Positions 61,169 to 64,000 of a DNA stretch of 64,000 bases are shown piece after piece. The stretch comes from Armatimonadota bacterium (GTDB taxonomy: Bacteria; Armatimonadota; Fimbriimonadia; Fimbriimonadales; ATM1). The notes under the pieces are model-generated. The model was given only the letters and a program-made list of their open reading frames with translations. It made no database searches and was not told the origin of the DNA. Numbering within the stretch: position 1 is the first letter of the stretch; every line of letters begins with the position of its first letter. Where the stretch lies: contig JAJPJR010000047.1 of assembly GCA_021324165.1 (NCBI GenBank), positions 1 to 64,000 of the forward strand, read 5' to 3'. A program made the translations under genes and the position numbers.

Positions 61169-62158
61169 ATGGCTATCGGAGTGGGCCTCGTGGGCTACGG
61201 CGGTCAGTTCGCAATGGGAAAGCATCACGCCGACAACGTGCGCAAAACCGACGGGCTGGTGTTGAAAGGCGTGTTTGACGTTGATCCGGCAAGGCGCGAT
61301 GCGGCGAAAACCGAACAGCCCGACGTTGTGGTTTACGACACGTTCGAAGCGCTGCTCGATTCCGCCGACATCGAGTTGGTGGTTCTGATTACGCCGCACG
61401 ATACGCACGCGCCGTTGAGCATTGCTGCGAGCAACGCTGGCAAACATGTTCTTACCGAAAAAGTGATGTGCCTGAACGTTGCCGAGTGCGATGCGATGAT
61501 CGCCGCCGCAAAAAAGACCGGAAAATGTTTGAGCGTGTATCAAAACCGGCGGCTGGACGGCGATTATCTGACGGTGAAAAAACAGATCGAATCCGGCACG
61601 CTCGGAAACCTGTTTTCCATCGAGTCTTCCGTCAACGGATATTGGTTTCCAGCCGGCTGGCGCGGGGTGAAGAAATCAGGCGGCGGAATGCTTTATGATT
61701 GGGGCGCGCATCTGACCGATCAACTGGTGCAGTTGATGCTGCCCGCCAGGCCGGTTTCGGTTTATGCGAATTTTCATTATGGCGGGCACGACGTTGACGT
61801 GGAGACGCAGACCACGGTTTCCATCCGGTTCGACAACGGCGTGATGGCGCAGATTGATGTGGGATGCGTGAGCTGGCTTACGCGCCCGAGATGGCTTGTG
61901 CGGGGGGAAAAAGCGGCGGTTTTGATGCCCGACTGGGAAACCTGTACGCTTCGCGGGATGTTGAACGGTTCGGAGCAGCAGATGAGCATTCCTGTGGAGG
62001 CTTCGGCCTGGGAGCGGTTCTATCCCGCACTCAGCGCGCATCTGAACGATGGCGCGCCGCTGCCCGTGGATCCCACCGAAGTGCGGATCGCTTTGAGCGT
62101 GATTGATGCGGCGTTCGAAAGCGGGCGGACTGGCAGAAGCGTGGAGATTGCGCCATAG
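61169..62158 (+). CDS. Gfo/Idh/MocA oxidoreductase
   Basis: A 329-residue cytoplasmic enzyme with GVGLVGYGGQFAMGKHHADN (NAD site), GKHVLTEKVMCLNVAECDAM (EKV in place of the usual EKP), and a C-terminal domain with GGGMLYDWGAHLTDQLVQLM. It acts on a sugar or polyol, unknown here. TAAACT lies 9 nt before the ATG at 61169. It is divergent from the JAMM gene with a 50-bp gap. Confidence 0.9.
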   Translation: MAIGVGLVGYGGQFAMGKHHADNVRKTDGLVLKGVFDVDPARRDAAKTEQPDVVVYDTFEALLDSADIELVVLITPHDTHAPLSIAASNAGKHVLTEKVMCLNVAECDAMIAAAKKTGKCLSVYQNRRLDGDYLTVKKQIESGTLGNLFSIESSVNGYWFPAGWRGVKKSGGGMLYDWGAHLTDQLVQLMLPARPVSVYANFHYGGHDVDVETQTTVSIRFDNGVMAQIDVGCVSWLTRPRWLVRGEKAAVLMPDWETCTLRGMLNGSEQQMSIPVEASAWERFYPALSAHLNDGAPLPVDPTEVRIALSVIDAAFESGRTGRSVEIAP

Positions 62159-62198
62159 GAATGTTTGAGCCGGATTCATCGTACAATATGGAGGAAAC

Positions 62199-62672
62199 AT
62201 GAACAGACTGTTGATTGCCGTTTTCGGCGCTGCGTTCGTTGCGGCCCGCGGGTTCTCGCCGACGCCCGATGTGGAAGCGCGAGTATCGTTGAGTGCGAAA
62301 TCCGCGAAGGCCGGTTCGACGATCACCGCGACGATCACCGCAAAAATCCCTGCCAACCATCACGCTTATGCGCCGCCGATGGGCAAAGATGGCAGCCCGG
62401 TGGTCAATGTAGCGTTGCCGAAAGGCTCGAAACTGAAAATCGTTAACGTGAGCTACCCGCCCGGCGAATACAAGAAATATCAATCGTTCGGCGACATGGT
62501 TCTGCACGTTTATGAAGGAACGATTAAGATTCCTGTAAAAATTGCGATTCCGAAAAACATCAAGGGCCAAACCAAAATCGGTCTCACGCTGTTTTATCAG
62601 ATCTGCGACAACGCCGGATCGTGCTACCCTCCCAAAACGGTCGCTCTGACCGCAGATATTAAGGTGGGCTGA
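62199..62672 (+). CDS. DsbD alpha-like periplasmic protein
   Basis: A 157-residue exported protein (MNRLLIAVFGAAFVAARGFS signal). The domain resembles the N-terminal DsbD domain: ANHHAYAPPMGKDGSPVVNV, and LFYQICDNAGSCYPPKTVAL with the CxxxxxC pair. It is expected to pass electrons between the DsbD membrane part and periplasmic partners. The start has GGAGG 6 nt upstream and TACAAT farther up, a leadered gene. The dsbD-like gene begins 2 nt after its stop codon begins to clear, so the two form an operon. Confidence 0.87.
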   Translation: MNRLLIAVFGAAFVAARGFSPTPDVEARVSLSAKSAKAGSTITATITAKIPANHHAYAPPMGKDGSPVVNVALPKGSKLKIVNVSYPPGEYKKYQSFGDMVLHVYEGTIKIPVKIAIPKNIKGQTKIGLTLFYQICDNAGSCYPPKTVALTADIKVG

Positions 62673-62673
62673 G

Positions 62674-64000
62674 ATTTTTCGAACTGCAACGTTCATTTTG
62701 GCAGCCATTTGCGCCGCAGCGGCATCGCTGGCGCAAACCACGGCCGACCTGGCCCAATGGAGCGCAAGAGTCGAGCCCTCCGACGTTCGCGCTGGGGAGC
62801 AGGCCCGGCTGCTTTTGACCGCAAGAATCAAACCCGGCTGGCACATTTATAAACTTTTCCAAACCGGCGGGCCGCTCGCCACCGAAATCGCGCTCGAACA
62901 GAACCCGTTCGTTTCGCCATCGGGCGATCCGCAGCAGCCGCCTTATTCCGAAAAGTTCGACAAAGGATTCGAAACCCAGATCGGATATTTCGAGGGCGAA
63001 GTGACTTTTGGACTTCCGGTTAAAGTCTCGAAAGATGCCAAAGGCACAATCTCAGGAACCGCGGCGGCACGGTGGCAAGCCTGCGACAAAAGCGGCTGCG
63101 CAAATCCCACCACCACAAAAATCCCGTTCGAATTTAAAGTTGCGCCCGGAAAACCCCGTGCCGACCGGTTGTCGCCCATGCTCACGGATGTACCACAAAC
63201 GCCTGGATACGTGCGGCCGACGAAGGCCGCTGCCGCAACAGCCGGCGATGAGTTTGCTCAGCGGCTGCAAACCGCTAAGAATCAAGGCTTGGCATCGTAT
63301 CTGTTGTTCGCTTTTTGGATGGGACTGCTGGCGTTGTTGACTCCGTGCGTGTTTCCGATGGTGCCGGTTACGGTGAGTTTCTTTTCGAAACGATCGGGTG
63401 ACGGCGTTTCCAAAAACCTCGCCGGGGCGTTGATGTATTGCGCCGGAATTATCGCAACGTTTACGATCGTCGGGCTCTTAGTCACGGCGGTGTTCGGGGC
63501 AACGGGACTCCAGGCGCTTTCTGCGAACCCGTGGGTGAACCTCGGTTTGGCTGGGCTGTTTATCGTTTTGGCGTTGAGCCTATTCGGCGCCATTCAGTTT
63601 CGGCTTCCCGGATCGGTGATTCAGAAGGCGCAAGGTAGCACGGGTTCGGCTGGCGTTGCGGGGCCGCTGTTTATGGGCCTCACGTTTTCGCTCACGTCGT
63701 TCACGTGCACGGTGCCGTTTGTCGGGACGATTTTGGCTGGCGCGGCTGCCGGAGAAGGGGTGCTTTATCCAACGTTCGGAATGATCGCGTTCAGCCTGGC
63801 GCTGGCGATCCCGTTTTTCGCATTGGCGCTGTTCCCTTCGCTTGTCGGCTCGCTGCCGAAGGCGGGCGCGTGGATGAACGTATTGAAAGCGTACATGGGT
63901 TTTTTGGAACTCGCGTTTGCGCTTAAGTTTCTTTCAAACGCTGATCTTGCGCTTTCGTGGGGTGTGCTCACCAAGCCTGTGTTTTTGGCGGTTTGGGGGC
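62674..64000 (+). CDS. dsbD: DsbD-like thiol:disulfide interchange protein, 3' truncated
   Basis: At least 442 residues; the frame continues off the right edge. An export signal (FRTATFILAAICAAAASLAQ) is followed by a DsbD-alpha-like domain (residues about 25-160, with ACDKSGCANP) and the membrane core: LALLTPCVFPMVPVTVSFFS and LTFSLTSFTCTVPFVGTIL. No ATG, GTG or TTG precedes the signal peptide in this frame. The only start with a Shine-Dalgarno (AAGGTGG at 62661-62667, 6 nt spacing) is ATT 62674. TTG 62698 would remove the Arg-containing n-region. DsbD moves electrons from cytoplasmic thioredoxin to the periplasm. Confidence 0.88.
   Translation, partial: MFRTATFILAAICAAAASLAQTTADLAQWSARVEPSDVRAGEQARLLLTARIKPGWHIYKLFQTGGPLATEIALEQNPFVSPSGDPQQPPYSEKFDKGFETQIGYFEGEVTFGLPVKVSKDAKGTISGTAAARWQACDKSGCANPTTTKIPFEFKVAPGKPRADRLSPMLTDVPQTPGYVRPTKAAAATAGDEFAQRLQTAKNQGLASYLLFAFWMGLLALLTPCVFPMVPVTVSFFSKRSGDGVSKNLAGALMYCAGIIATFTIVGLLVTAVFGATGLQALSANPWVNLGLAGLFIVLALSLFGAIQFRLPGSVIQKAQGSTGSAGVAGPLFMGLTFSLTSFTCTVPFVGTILAGAAAGEGVLYPTFGMIAFSLALAIPFFALALFPSLVGSLPKAGAWMNVLKAYMGFLELAFALKFLSNADLALSWGVLTKPVFLAVWG

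Overview
The window looks like chromosomal DNA of a free-living heterotroph of moderately high GC, most likely from Armatimonadota (Fimbriimonas-like). This is an inference, not a search result. It rests on PEP-CTERM sorting signals, an aminofutalosine synthase (futalosine menaquinone route), many Gfo/Idh/MocA sugar oxidoreductases including a Tat-exported GH109-like one, an HTH-fused PdxS, and very compact spacing with many starts that look leaderless. I saw no rRNA, tRNA, CRISPR array, transposase or phage genes.

Layout. 1-11 kb: small secreted proteins (two PEP-CTERM proteins, beta-propellers, ankyrin, DUF1579-like, a lipoprotein) and a PadR/HAAS regulator pair under a textbook promoter with an internal operator. 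11-14 kb: an accessory stretch with an Mrr-type restriction enzyme, gene remnants, palindromic repeats and an unknown gene coupled to an aromatic amino acid hydroxylase. 14.9-17.4 kb: a heptanucleotide repeat tract in front of two unrecognised secreted proteins. 17.4-25 kb: GH109-like oxidoreductase, HTH-PdxS fusion, DinB, thioredoxin, DUF1080, methyltransferase, RmuC. 25-33 kb: acyl-CoA ligase, mfd, a gamma-family PLP enzyme and homoserine dehydrogenase (methionine/threonine branch). 33-46 kb: Mla-type ATPase, DUF2807, ferritin, a second Gfo/Idh enzyme, a CNNM/CBS protein, lysA plus an M50 protease, an SLBB protein, and a lipoyl/KOW-like protein with an orphan response regulator. 46-56 kb: uvrA-ribF, mqnE with an M28 peptidase, a subtilase, VOC and AraC-type genes, glyA. 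56-64 kb: a tandem DUF4139-like pair, a JAMM protease with a MoeB-rhodanese enzyme, a third Gfo/Idh enzyme, and a DsbD system that runs off the right edge.

Common themes. Periplasmic or surface sugar oxidation and hydrolysis (GH109-like, DUF1080, two more Gfo/Idh enzymes) suggests 3-keto-sugar chemistry. DNA repair is represented by mfd, uvrA and RmuC, and redox maintenance by DsbD, TlpA-like thioredoxin and ferritin.

The most unusual signals are: about two dozen starts lying 6-9 nt after a -10-like TANNNT box; divergent genes sharing one palindromic -10; a DNA-binding-like HTH fused to the vitamin B6 enzyme PdxS; a 7-bp repeat tract exactly one frame shift from joining a leaderless start to a secreted protein; a probable ATT start for dsbD; and intergenic hairpins whose stems co-vary around a related loop.
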